This document shows positions 46,108-56,700 of a DNA stretch of 64,000 bases, in pieces. A program made the translations under genes and the position numbers. Within the stretch, counting starts at the first letter, position 1; each line of letters begins with the position of its first letter. The notes below the pieces were generated by a model. That model saw only the letters and a list, made by a program, of their open reading frames with translations, was not told the origin of the DNA and made no database searches. This DNA is from Tethya wilhelma (lineage: Eukaryota; Porifera; Demospongiae; Tethyida; Tethyidae): contig CAXIPT010000002.1 in the NCBI GenBank assembly GCA_964030475.1, positions 702,138 to 766,137 of the forward strand. Direction: 5' to 3'.

Positions 46108-47009
46108 ATGTTTCCAACAGGCAAGCTGGAGCTGCCATGCATTTTACTAATGATCCTCTTCAGTGCTACCACACTACAGCAAACAAGAGCAAGTAGGTGT
46201 CCAGAAATCTAATAGATAATTTTTTAAATTTTTCTTTTGTGGTATTATACTATCATTGGCATACAGGAATCCAGCTTGGTTTTGGAGAGAACGATTACAG
46301 CAATGTTGAGGGGTTGCCCCTCAGGATCTCCATTAGTCGGTCTGGATTCAGCAATACTGAGACTGCAGTCAATGTCACTGCCATTACATTTGAACGATAC
46401 GAGCAGCTCACTTCTGCACAACAACCTTGCAACAATACTGAATTGAAACGCATTTGCAATGGAAGAGACTTTGCTGAAGGTATAATCACTATGGTATACT
46501 TGATACTGCATTGATTGGAAATCAAATTGTCTTAGCTATCATGTGTTTTAATCTGTCACTGTTAATTTCATACAGTGGGTGATTTTGCAAATGATACATT
46601 TCGTGGTACTATCCCTCCTGGAATGTTAACTCGACAAATGGATGGATATTTGACTCTTAGTCTCCACAATGATACCATACTGGAGAGGGACGAAGTGTTT
46701 ATACTCATACTGAACATTGATGAGCCAGCTGCAGACGTCACTATATTCCGGCGCTGTGCACTGGGAGTCATTCGTGAAAACTCTAGTAAGTTCCAAAGTT
46801 AGGACTGCGACTGCCTCTTCATTAAAAGTTGATATGAATTTTGACAGATATTTCTGTGAGTATTGAGTTTGATCTGAGTGCCAACAGTGACAGGAGCCTG
46901 GTTGAACACGCTGGTAGAATAGAGTCACTGAGAATTGTTAAACATGGACAAATTGAGTTCACCATCTATATTCAAATAGTGACGCACGGAAGTGCTCAAG
47001 AGGGAGAAG
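46108..47009 (+). CDS. Gene B, 5' exons (signal peptide and Calx-beta exons)
   Basis: Exons 46108-46192, 46267-46479, 46576-46785 and 46848-47009, all joined in phase 1. The first encodes a signal peptide (MFPTGKLELPCILLMILFSA, then TTLQQ as in gene A's TLQQ). Exon 2 matches gene A exon 2 (ITFERYEQL versus MTFAEYDEL). Exon 3 is Calx-beta-like (LTLSLHNDTILERDEVFILIL). After exon 4 the sequence leaves the gene and enters an F1 element. The missing exons are at 57629-59324. From 46400 the sequence reads the same as 56048 onward. Confidence 0.8.
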
Positions 47010-47052
47010 GTATGGAAATTTGTTTCATGCTTTCATTTGCATTCTCCAATCC
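46400..47052 (+). repeat. 653-bp direct repeat, left copy
   Basis: Reads identically to 56048-56700, introns included, with no indel (constant offset 9648). It covers half of gene B exon 2 through intron 4. Confidence 0.85.
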
Positions 47053-47225
47053 TTATTATAAGCTAGCTAGCCTATAATTTTGACCACATCAATATTGCAA
47101 TTGAGTCTACTTATAGACTTATAATTATTTTACACCCTATAATATAACATTGCTAGCTAAAATGCAAAGATTTAATTTGACTTCAATATTTTGAGCACCA
47201 TGCAGCCATGCATGCAATAATTATT

Positions 47226-48160
47226 ATAAAGTAGCAAAAATTTCAAAAAATAAGTAGTGTAGGAATGGGCAGTGCGGTAAAAAGTATTGGAACAAGGAAT
47301 GTCTCAATTTCGGCACATGACTACTTCATTTTTATGCTTGATCCCTCATATGGATCCTCAGTATCATAAACGCAATGATAATAAGTTATTATGTACATAG
47401 TATACCACAGCTTATTATTGCATTGGTTTAAATTCCTACTAATCAGTTAACTAAGCAGTGGAGTAAACTATAACAGACAGGTAACTTAAACTGGACTGCC
47501 AGCCAAGAGTTGGTTATAAAAATGAAGTAGTCATGTGCCAAAATTGAGACATTCCTTGTTCCAATACTTTTTACCGCACTGCCCATTCCTACACTACTTA
47601 TTTTTTTAAAATTTTTGCTACTTGTTCATTCACTTTTTTCAACACTACAGTGTGGAGACTATCAGAGACTGGTTAGTCCCTACAAAAAGCTTGAGTAGCA
47701 GCTACATGCACTACATTACACTGGAGCAGGCTAATGCGCATGCGCATATTAATAATGCCACGTGGATAATGACCTTTGAACCTATGAAAACGAGTATCAA
47801 GGAATGTACTACCTATGAAAAGGAGTTACTTTGTGCTATCAAAGTTGGCTCAACACATTCTGGTTCTCTGGAAATGCTTTTCAAGTAAGTCAGTTAGAAA
47901 GTACGTACGTACGTACGTACGTTAGAAGAACAAAAATGGCATTGTTGTGGCTTCCCACTAGCTCTCTCTACGAATGCTGGGGAAAGTTTCTGTGAGTTTT
48001 AGGCCTTGCATGCGATTGGTAATCTGTCGGTTAGAGCCTCTGAGCAAGTTTGAAGGCTTAATTTTGTTTTGCTAGATTTTTATGATCATAAACATTTTGT
48101 ATTGTGTCTATGGGACATTCGGCCCATTCCTACTATACGTACTACCGTACGTATGATGAT
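47226..48160. mobile_element. F1 copy 12
   Basis: The left inner arm is at about 47232-47335 and the right arm runs from about 47520 to the outer palindrome at 48138-48157. The spacer between them (TGGACTGCCAGCCAAGAG) shows the empty form of the site used by the TRIM insertion in copy 1. Confidence 0.8.
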
Positions 48161-48266
48161 AGAAGCAATGAAACAAACATGTTGATATTAATTTTAGATC
48201 AAGTTATAAAACAAAGGCTCAAATAAAGTGAGACTATACCACACCCAAACAGTAGTAGCCACATAC

Positions 48267-49260
48267 CTGCATATCAATATCCAGTACACAAACTTTGCCA
48301 TTCTGTTGGACATCTCGAACAGCCTTTTTACTATAATCATGTATGAATATGCACATAAATGCATAGAATAAAGGATAAACACCACATGCTTATTATAATT
48401 AACTTTTATGCATATTATATACCTTGTGCCATAAAGGTTCCCGGAATATTCCGCCCACTCTATAAACTCTCCAGCATCAATTTCTTTCTTCATGTCCACT
48501 TTAGTTGTGAAGTGGTACTCTACATACAATATAATAATATTATCACATGCGCATAATGTAATGATACTAGTTAAAGTTAATCTGAGAACAATTATAAATG
48601 CAGCCAACCTCTTCCATCGACTTCTCCATCACGTGGAGACCTTGTTGTATCTGTACAATGTAAAGATCACAGTTCATGTATGGATAGTGGAAAATTAGTG
48701 CACACATACATAGGAGTATAGCTAATTTAAAGTCAATCTGCTTTGAGAATGCTGCCAGAAGTTAAACATGTGGTTGATATAGATTCATGATGTTGATAAT
48801 ACATGCGAGTCAATATGAACTCTCTTATGGCAAATACTTTTCTTATGGGACAGACAGTACAGCTAACTTTTGACTGGAAAAGTGTAACAAGCTAGGAAAG
48901 CAACTGAGAACGGGGAGAATGAGCGCATCGAAATTTTGGCTGAATAATATTGAAAGTTCAATTTTTTCTACCAGCATTCTCAAACCAGATGGACTTTAGT
49001 GTTTGATTTGAGGCTACAACTATAGTAATCACTGGAGATTGATTTGACTCACGTGAAACACTGAATCCAAATCGATCAGGATACTGTTGGAACAGTTTAC
49101 GAAGGAGAGTACTCTTTCCAGATCCTGATGGACCGGCCACCACCAGAGGACGAGGGAGAGAGGGGGAGGGAGGGACACTGGACTCACCCGACTTAGAGGG
49201 GGCACTCTTAGAGGACAAGTCTGGAGAGAAGACAGATTCGATCAGAGAAGAGGCTGACAA
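48267..49260 (-). CDS. GUK1: Guanylate kinase, N-terminal half only
   Basis: Exons 49260-49053, 48650-48609, 48519-48423 and 48330-48267. The first has a Ser/Pro-rich leader, then [20 protein letters not shown] (P-loop) and FGFSVS. The next gives [10 protein letters not shown]. The third gives [19 protein letters not shown] then YSGNLYGT (the GMP-binding part). The fourth gives VCVLDIDMQ. These are the GUK1 blocks in order. The enzyme makes GDP from GMP and ATP. The C-terminal third, with the lid and the conserved KPPS region, is absent: below 48267 there is an F1 copy and then gene B. A first exon before 49260 was not found (the exon starts at an acceptor). An F3 MITE lies in its intron. Confidence 0.8.
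48728..48999. mobile_element. MITE F3, copy 3, in the GUK1 intron
   Basis: TAAAGTCAATCTGCTTTGAG at the left, CTCAAACCAGATGGACTTTA at the right. Confidence 0.65.
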
Positions 49261-49286
49261 CTGTACTATAGTTATACCGTATCGTT

Positions 49287-49476
49287 GGAAATATTGACAG
49301 GGATTTTAATTTTGACAGTTTGATGGTCAAAGTCCAAATCATCAATTTTAAATCCACCAATATTTTGGCCACCGCACTACATAAGCACACACAAATCGTC
49401 AAAATTAAATGCATCAATATTTTAAATTTCCGTTCTGCAGAACAAACAGTCAAATTTTTTGACTGTCAATATTTCC
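49287..49476. mobile_element. Tiny 190-bp inverted-repeat element
   Basis: A perfect 14-bp TIR, GGAAATATTGACAG / CTGTCAATATTTCC. The interior has several TCAATTTTAAA / TCAAAATTAAA pieces. No coding. Confidence 0.55.
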
Positions 49477-49806
49477 GGCTCTTGGGTATTTAGCTCCACT
49501 GAACATGCAGGCAAGAAGATAGGGTTAGGAAGTGGATGTCAGGAGTAGAAAAATGAGTCTAGCACGATAAGACTAGCATGTGGTTAGATATAGTACAAAA
49601 CACATGTCAATATAGACTGAAACCTCCCATTTACCCAGTATGGGTGGATCTAGTAAGACTTTTATGCAACAATATATAGCATGCATAGATACAGCTCAGT
49701 GAATGCATATGAATAATCTTTATGGTAACTATGAAGATGAAACAATAGATGTATCAAGACACAAAATTCATGTGGGTGCAACATAAATGAAAGCATCAAG
49801 GTGCAT

Positions 49807-50525
49807 AAGCCTCGACGCACTCAACTAGCATGCACAACTGTATGCGTGACCTATCCGCCCAGCACGGTCCACTGAGATGCTGTGTCAGCCTAGCAAATTC
49901 TAGCCTGATGCAATTAAGGATGTACTGAGCTGTGGTTAGCTTAGCTATAATATTTAAACCTCTGTTTGGAAATTCATTGAATATACTTTTGGTACTTGCA
50001 AATTGAATGCTCAGCTGTAGCTAGCTTAGGCTAAGCTGCCAGCAGTCAGCCTGACAGGCATTGATACAAAACACATAACTAACCTACTATGATGGATACT
50101 TCTAAACAAATTATTATTATCTCACTATATTCAATTTGCAATCAATGAGTTACTTACCTGTCCAAGCAGCTAAGCCAGCCAAACTCAAGTCCTTCTACAG
50201 GAGTCCATGATTCAAGCTCTAGAAAAAAATCTATTGTTTCTAGATAACGCACACTACACGGGGCGGGATCAAAGGGTGCGGTTTCGAAGCTAAGCGCTCA
50301 GAGAAGCACAAAAGCCTCAAATCTCAGAAACTACAGCGTTTTGCAAAATTTCTACACAACAAATTTCTAGATAATTTCGATTCATGAACGTAAGTACCTT
50401 CCGTTTGGACCATAGAGCTGCCATTCTTCAGATAATCTAGTAACAGACAGACAGACACACACACACACACACACACAAAACGACTACCGTAATCCTCTGC
50501 ACGTGCTACGCACGCGCCGAGGCTT
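49807..50525. mobile_element. F2 element, copy 2
   Basis: AAGCCTCGACGCA at the left, CGCGCCGAGGCTT at the right, with the same interior order as 15650-16440 (TTACTTACCTGTCCAAGCAGC, GATAACGCACACTA, then a CAGA/CA microsatellite). It ends 7 bp after the stop codon of the next gene. Confidence 0.65.
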
Positions 50526-50531
50526 AACAAA

Positions 50532-50835
50532 TTATGGTAAACCTGAGAAGGTTCTTTTCAGTGCAAAGTATCCAATGACTAGTGAAACACCTGCAACCAA
50601 GGCAACCCTGTACAGAAACAATAGCATTGAAACAGAATACAGTATCTGAGGACAGCAGATTCAGTTAGTACTTTTTTTCAGCAGATCTCAAGTGCTTGGC
50701 TCGTTTTTCTGGTGGAAGTAATTTAGGACTAGTCTGTCTTGATTGAGGAGCTGAGACAAGACTGCTGCAACTGATCAAACGAGTGAAAACAGCCCTGTTT
50801 TGTACAAGGAAGCTAACTGCAGGTCTAGACAGCAT
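50532..50835 (-). CDS. Small protein with mitochondrial-type leader and one TM helix
   Basis: Two exons (50835-50672, 50607-50532) join with a GT-AG intron to 240 bp, 79 residues. The N-terminus MLSRPAVSFLVQNRAVFTRL is basic and amphipathic without acids, as in mitochondrial leaders. A basic segment (PPEKRAKHLRSAEKK) precedes a C-terminal TM helix (VALVAGVSLVIGYFAL) and KRTFSGLP. It is probably an inner-membrane microprotein. I do not recognise the family. Its start lies 38 bp from the upstream edge of the kinase reading frame on the other strand. Confidence 0.6.
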
Positions 50836-50872
50836 AGTGGAACAATTCAGTAAACAAGGGGTTAAGTTTGGT

Positions 50873-53080
50873 TAGGGAATTTCCCAACGACCTTTACCAA
50901 CACGTGACAAGTACGTCGATAAGACTCGCCAGGTTCTGCACTCCTTTCGCTACAGAAACTTCACCATTCTAAAAGACCAGACTCTTGGTCATGGTTCCTA
51001 TGGAGCTGTCTACAAGGCTAAATGTGACCAGCTAACGTGTGCTGCTAAAGTTCTACATCCCACCATTGTGGACTCCTATGACCCTGGATCTGAGAGGATT
51101 CTACAAAGGTTTCAACAAGAATGTGACTTTCTCAACCAAATACGTCATCCCCACATAGTGCAATCTCTAAGAGTATGTAGGGACCCTGATTCCAACCTAC
51201 CAGCACTCTTGATGGAACTGCTAGATGGCAGTTTGACCAAAATGCTCGAACACTCCCCACACCCGATCTCCTACCACATTCAGGTGGACCTCTGCCACCA
51301 TATAGCACTAGCCATTGCCTACCTTCATTCCAATGGAATCATTCATCGTGACTTATCAGGAAACAACGTGCTGGTTATTGCTGGAAGAAAAGCCAAAGTG
51401 ACTGATTTGGAATGTCAAGAATAGTCGGTACTCAGCACCACTTAACACCACTTACCATGTGTCCAGGGACACTGGCATACATGTCTCCAGAGTCACTTAA
51501 AGAACCACCACGATACACTGAGAAGCTGGACGTTTTTTCACAAGGTGTGATTATGATCCAGGTGTGTACACGAAAGTTTCCTGACCCTGGACCTCCAGTG
51601 AAAGAAATTGAAGATTCTCGATATCCAATGGGAATGGTGCAAGTAGTAGTTCCTGAGAGAGAACGTAGAAAGAATCACATTGATTTGATCAATCCGACCC
51701 ATGCTCTGCTTCTCATTGCTCTGGCTTGTCTAGAGTACAGAGAGAGAGACAGACCTTCAGCTGAAAAGCTTTGTCAGAAGCTAGCTGATCTAAAGGAGAA
51801 CCAAGTGTACATTGAGAGCAGTCAAAACACGACTCCAGCTATTCCTGAAGTGGATGAAACACTACAACAAGAACGAGATGAACTAGCTAGACAAGTTGAA
51901 GAGAAAGATCAACAGATAGAAATGAAAGATCAACAAATAGAAATGAAAGATCAACTATTAGAAATGAAGGACCAACAACTAACTGCAAAAGAACAACAAA
52001 TAGCAACAAAGGAAGAAGCTGTTGAAAGGCTTGAAATTCAACTCCAAGAACTGAATCAGAGATTAGTAGACAATGAGCAAGTCACAGCACAATTCCAAGA
52101 GACTAACCAACAACTTCAACAACAGAACAGAGAGCTTCAGATGCAAGTTGAAACTGTTCAAAACCATCGGAGATTTGTACCAGAACCGCTAAAAGATATT
52201 GTATTACAATGGAGGCATAGAGGAAAGACACCTTTCCAAGGTTGTAGAGGATCTTCAGTGGTGGCTGGCAATGTGATATACTTTAGTTCACATAGTGATT
52301 ATATATTCCTATGACTTATCTTCAAGAAGTTGGAACGAACTACCAGTACCTCAATGTCCACAGGGATATGGTAGTTTAGCTGTAGTAAGAGGTCTACTCA
52401 CAATGGTTGGTGGCCAACAGAGATCTGATTCTAAAACCACAAACAAACTTGTTTCCCTCAGAGAAGATAGAAAGTGGTTTGAGCAGTTCCCACCTATGTC
52501 TCTTGGTTGTAAATACACTACAGCCACTACATATCAGAAATACTTAATTGTTGCTGCAGGAAAGTCAACTCAAGGAATTATGGACACAGTTAGAATACTC
52601 GATACCCATATGTATGTCTGGTCCACAGCTGCCAGTCTCCCTCATCCACTAGGATTTGGATTGGCAACCATTGCTAGTGGACGCCTCTACATGCTGGGAG
52701 GAGAGGACCGAAATGGTGCATGTCGATCAGTTTTTTCATGCTCACTAGAAGAACTACTTCAATCGTCTCGAGAGTATTCTGATTTATCAAAACGTGTGAA
52801 AGTATGGCAACGTGATACTGATATTCCAGTGTATACGTCAACATGTGCCACAGTCAATGGACAGTTGGTATCAGTCGGTGGTGTAGATGAACGTGGTGAA
52901 GGTACAACAGCAGTTTACAAGTACAATGCTAAGTCCCGATCTTGGACTATCACTAGTCACATGACAACTGCTAGAAGTTTGTGTTTTGTAGTTGCTATGG
53001 AGACCATCAACCAACTGATAGTGATTGGTGGATTTGGAAGTGGACGAACTTTAAGTAGTGTTGAGATAGCAGATTTCTAG
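50873..53080 (+). CDS. Kinase-coiled coil-Kelch protein with two frameshifts
   Basis: One long intronless region. It has a kinase N-lobe with glycine loop GHGSYGAVY (about 50989) and lysine AAKVLH, then HRDLSGNNVL (about 51344). At 51406-51408 one T is missing from the DFG codons. The other frame then resumes with GMSRIVG-like sequence, PGTLAYMSPE and DVFSQGVIM. A coiled coil of repeated KDQQIEM heptads follows (51840-52180). After a second frame change (about 52290-52310) come Kelch-type blades with GG doublets (MVGGQQ, MLGGED, SVGGVD, VIGGFG) and a stop at 53080. The HRD loop and substrate segment are of TKL type. No ATG lies between the upstream stop and the kinase start, so the start is unclear. 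It is a pseudogene unless the shifts are sequence errors. Confidence 0.75.
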
Positions 53081-53378
53081 TACAAAATTTTTGACTTTTC
53101 CTCGGCAATTTAATTTTTTTTATCTTGCATGTACATTCATACATTGTTATACTTAATAATAATAATAATAATTATGCAACTGGTATTAATATCCACAACA
53201 GATTACAATTATTATTTACAATGATTGATATCATTGACAGTGTTTAAGTGAATTCTTATAATAAAAATTATTATCATATTATAGCAGTTAGATAAAATAA
53301 TCATGCAAATGAATGACACATCAATAACAACATTATCCCGTGCAATTGGTATTTGTAAAACCTACAGTTTTTCAATGA

Positions 53379-53817
53379 CTAATTCCACATGTATTCAACA
53401 TCGGAATATTGGGGAGGATCTTCATCAGGTGCTTCAAACTGAGCATGCTCAGCAGTAGCAAATGAGCCACATCCATTTGAGCCACTTTGCTCAAACTGAT
53501 AGCAAGGTATCTGTGTGCTATAACTCTCAGATGATGCCACACCAGTTGGATGGTCGTTTGCTGGCGGAGGATATTGCTGAAGAGGTCTGTACCTTGCTTG
53601 ATCTGCTGAATCAGCTTCGTCACTCTTACAGCACACCGTTGCACAGATACAGATAGTACAGAGACAAAGGAGGATTAGACATACTCCACCAATGGAACCG
53701 CCAATTGTGACACCATAGAAGGTGGCCGAGAATTTGTGAGAATTTGTAGGTTCTGCATCAGTATATTCTGTGCCTTTACATCCCAATTCTGTAGCTTTTT
53801 TTACATCTGTGTGTGTT

Positions 53818-53866
<49 letters not shown>

Positions 53867-55482
53867 CTATGCAATGAGTCAGTAAATACTCGATCATCAC
53901 GGACATGTAAATATCCTTAAGCTTCTTGCTGTAACTCAGACATACACAACAAAAGTTACAAAAGTCTATAGCTATACCTTCACCACAACTGACGCCAGCA
54001 TCCTCACCATGACCACAATCACTAGTTCCATAATCATAGTAATAGCCGATGCAGGACTCAGATATTAATGAATATTCATCTCCATCACAGTCCACGTCAT
54101 CCAGCCATATTGGTCCACTACCTTGACCAAAGTAGGCTCTAGAGTAGGCTTTAGCTCCTGTATTCAAACAATCGTGTAAAAGACATGTATACACATACTG
54201 CAATTTAATTGTCTGCATGCATCACACATGGTGATGTTGCATGTTATAACATAACAATAGCACATGATTATGTGTACATACAATCTCTCTATAATTATAA
54301 CATCAAGAAAAAGTATATATACTTTTAGTAGAGTATCCTAGTTTTCGACACACTACTCGAGCATCATCATCATCCCATTGATCATCACAGACGGTGCCCC
54401 ACTGGTTCTTATGACAGATCTCAAGTCTTCCTTCGGTCTCAGTACTTCCTCCAACAAGTCTCAGTTGACCGGAAGAATAGCAGCTGGATGTTGAGGGGGC
54501 AGCTGTATCTATAAATATACGGCACATGTAAAGGATCAATTGCAGCAAGCATGCATGTCTCCACAGCAGCTGCATGGGCTCAGAAGCGATTGAGAGGCTG
54601 TATATCATAACTACCAGAAAATTTTAGCAAACATGTAGCTGAGGATCCAGTATTACTTAACCAGAATACTACACTCTGTACTCTCAGACTGCTATTGAGC
54701 TAGCCCAATTTTTCGTTTTGACGACCCCTTACCTACAACACACCTAATTATTATTTCGCCTATGGATGTGGGGACCCAGGTTTATCCTTCTGGAACATTG
54801 GAAGTTTTCCATGGACTCTAGAATTCTAAATGCATGATGAATCTTTCTAAATACTGAGGCAGATCTTCTCTATGTTCATGAAGGTCTTCAACTCTGCATC
54901 AAGGGGTGGTCACGACCATACCCGCTGTACTAACACCCGCGACCGGGATCAAGATGCGATCAAGGGGTCAAAGCAACAAAAATTGGCCCCATCAAGGGTC
55001 AAGAAAGCTCTACTGCTCGCTTTCGATCAACGGTCAAAGGTCATCGACTGCAAATAGCACGTTTTAGGGGGTCAAAGTTCAAATTTATCACGATCAAGGC
55101 CTTCCAAAGTGGTGAAATCAAGGGTCAAAGCCTAAAAATTGGACGGATCAAATTTTGATCCCAGTCGCGGGTGTTAGTACAGTGGGTATGGTCGTGACCA
55201 CCCCTTGTGCATGCTACCAAAATTCCTCACTATTCCGAAATTCCCTCTTAGTAACTGGAATACATACAAATTTCTATAATTTTAATAGATGTCAACCCAT
55301 AGGCAGAAACTGCCAGGCAATTTCTCTAAGAGTCTCCCTTCTTCCAGCCTTGTTCAGTTGTTCCCATCTTCACAAATTGTTATGTAGCTAATACTGAGTG
55401 AGCAAACTACGTACGTATCTACATCAAACTTACAAGGGACTCCGGCAAGTATCCATCCAATCAGGCACACAACTACTGCCAT
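53379..55482 (-). CDS. Single-SRCR transmembrane receptor-like protein, complete
   Basis: Four exons in transcript order: 55482-55434 (signal peptide [16 protein letters not shown]), 54508-54323, 54157-53978 and 53806-53379. They sum to 843 bp, 280 residues, with all introns in phase 1. The two middle exons form one SRCR domain: [16 protein letters not shown], then [23 protein letters not shown], then [11 protein letters not shown] and a final SCGE. The last exon has a TM helix ([20 protein letters not shown]) and a Pro/Gln/Tyr-rich tail with [10 protein letters not shown], which could hold WW- and SH2-type docking sites (inference). SRCR receptors bind microbes or other ligands in animals. 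Intron 1 holds a MITE and intron 3 a (GT)n run. Confidence 0.85.
53808..53865. repeat. (GT)n microsatellite at the SRCR exon 4 acceptor
   Basis: The run starts 2 bp upstream of the exon, so the acceptor CACAG is itself part of the repeat (minus sense). Confidence 0.85.
54901..55206. mobile_element. MITE with ~43-bp TIR in SRCR intron 1
   Basis: The left end AAGGGGTGGTCACGACCATA and the right end TATGGTCGTGACCACCCCTT are inverted, and matching continues for about 43 bp with about one mismatch. The interior repeats GATCAAGG/GGTCAAAG words. 306 bp, no ORF. Confidence 0.75.
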
Positions 55483-55687
55483 GTTGTGACTGTCAGTCAC
55501 ATAGACCACTCCAGTGAATCCCTCTAGGAAACGTGACCGCAATGTAGTGTTAGCCCTATATTATCTATGGTTGTACATTGTGGAAATGTTACGGGTACGC
55601 ATGCGCAAAATAATTTTTAATCGCGCAAAAACAATGCACTTGATCTAGGAGGCGTGTCCACAACTATTGAGGGCGTTCCTGCGGCAA

Positions 55688-56046
55688 ATGGCTCACCACT
55701 CCTTTCGCTACAGAAACTTTACCATTCTAAAAGATCAGACTCTTGGTCATGGTTCCTATGGAGCTGTCTACAAGGCTAAATGTGACCAGCTAACGTGTGC
55801 TGCTAAAGTTCTACACCCCACCATTGTGGACTCCTATGACCCTGGATCTGAGAGGATTCTACAAAGGTTTCAACAAGAATGTGACTTTCTCAACCAAATA
55901 CGTCATCCCCATATAGTGCAATATCTTGGCGTGTGTAGGGACCCTGATTCCAACCTACCAGCACTCTTGATAGAACTGCTAGATGGTAGTTTGACCAAAA
56001 TGCTCGAACAATCACCACACCCGATCTCCTACCACATTCAGGTGGA
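55688..56046 (+). pseudogene. Kinase N-lobe copy, cut after about 120 codons
   Basis: Starts MAHHSFRYRNFTILKDQ at an ATG and matches 50938-51288 with few changes (constant offset 4758). It keeps VQYLGVCRD where the other copy has VQSLRVCRD. After CAGGTGGA it jumps straight into gene B exon 2 at 56048. The reading frame then runs a few residues to a stop. It lacks HRD, DFG and the C-lobe, so it cannot be an active kinase. It is divergent from the SRCR gene by about 205 bp. Confidence 0.75.
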
Positions 56047-56047
56047 T

Positions 56048-56700
56048 CGAGCAGCTCACTTCTGCACAACAACCTTGCAACAATACTGAATTGAAACGCA
56101 TTTGCAATGGAAGAGACTTTGCTGAAGGTATAATCACTATGGTATACTTGATACTGCATTGATTGGAAATCAAATTGTCTTAGCTATCATGTGTTTTAAT
56201 CTGTCACTGTTAATTTCATACAGTGGGTGATTTTGCAAATGATACATTTCGTGGTACTATCCCTCCTGGAATGTTAACTCGACAAATGGATGGATATTTG
56301 ACTCTTAGTCTCCACAATGATACCATACTGGAGAGGGACGAAGTGTTTATACTCATACTGAACATTGATGAGCCAGCTGCAGACGTCACTATATTCCGGC
56401 GCTGTGCACTGGGAGTCATTCGTGAAAACTCTAGTAAGTTCCAAAGTTAGGACTGCGACTGCCTCTTCATTAAAAGTTGATATGAATTTTGACAGATATT
56501 TCTGTGAGTATTGAGTTTGATCTGAGTGCCAACAGTGACAGGAGCCTGGTTGAACACGCTGGTAGAATAGAGTCACTGAGAATTGTTAAACATGGACAAA
56601 TTGAGTTCACCATCTATATTCAAATAGTGACGCACGGAAGTGCTCAAGAGGGAGAAGGTATGGAAATTTGTTTCATGCTTTCATTTGCATTCTCCAATCC
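56048..56700 (+). repeat. 653-bp direct repeat, right copy
   Basis: Same as 46400-47052. The left edge abuts the kinase fragment and the right edge continues into the gene B intron. Confidence 0.85.

Noticed and set aside
46245..46928. Several minus-strand ORFs of 67-100 codons, repeated at 55890-56576
   Set aside because: They are antisense shadows of gene B exons, duplicated only because the DNA is duplicated.
53372..53644. 90-codon minus-strand ORF
   Set aside because: Alternative frame of the SRCR receptor's last exon.
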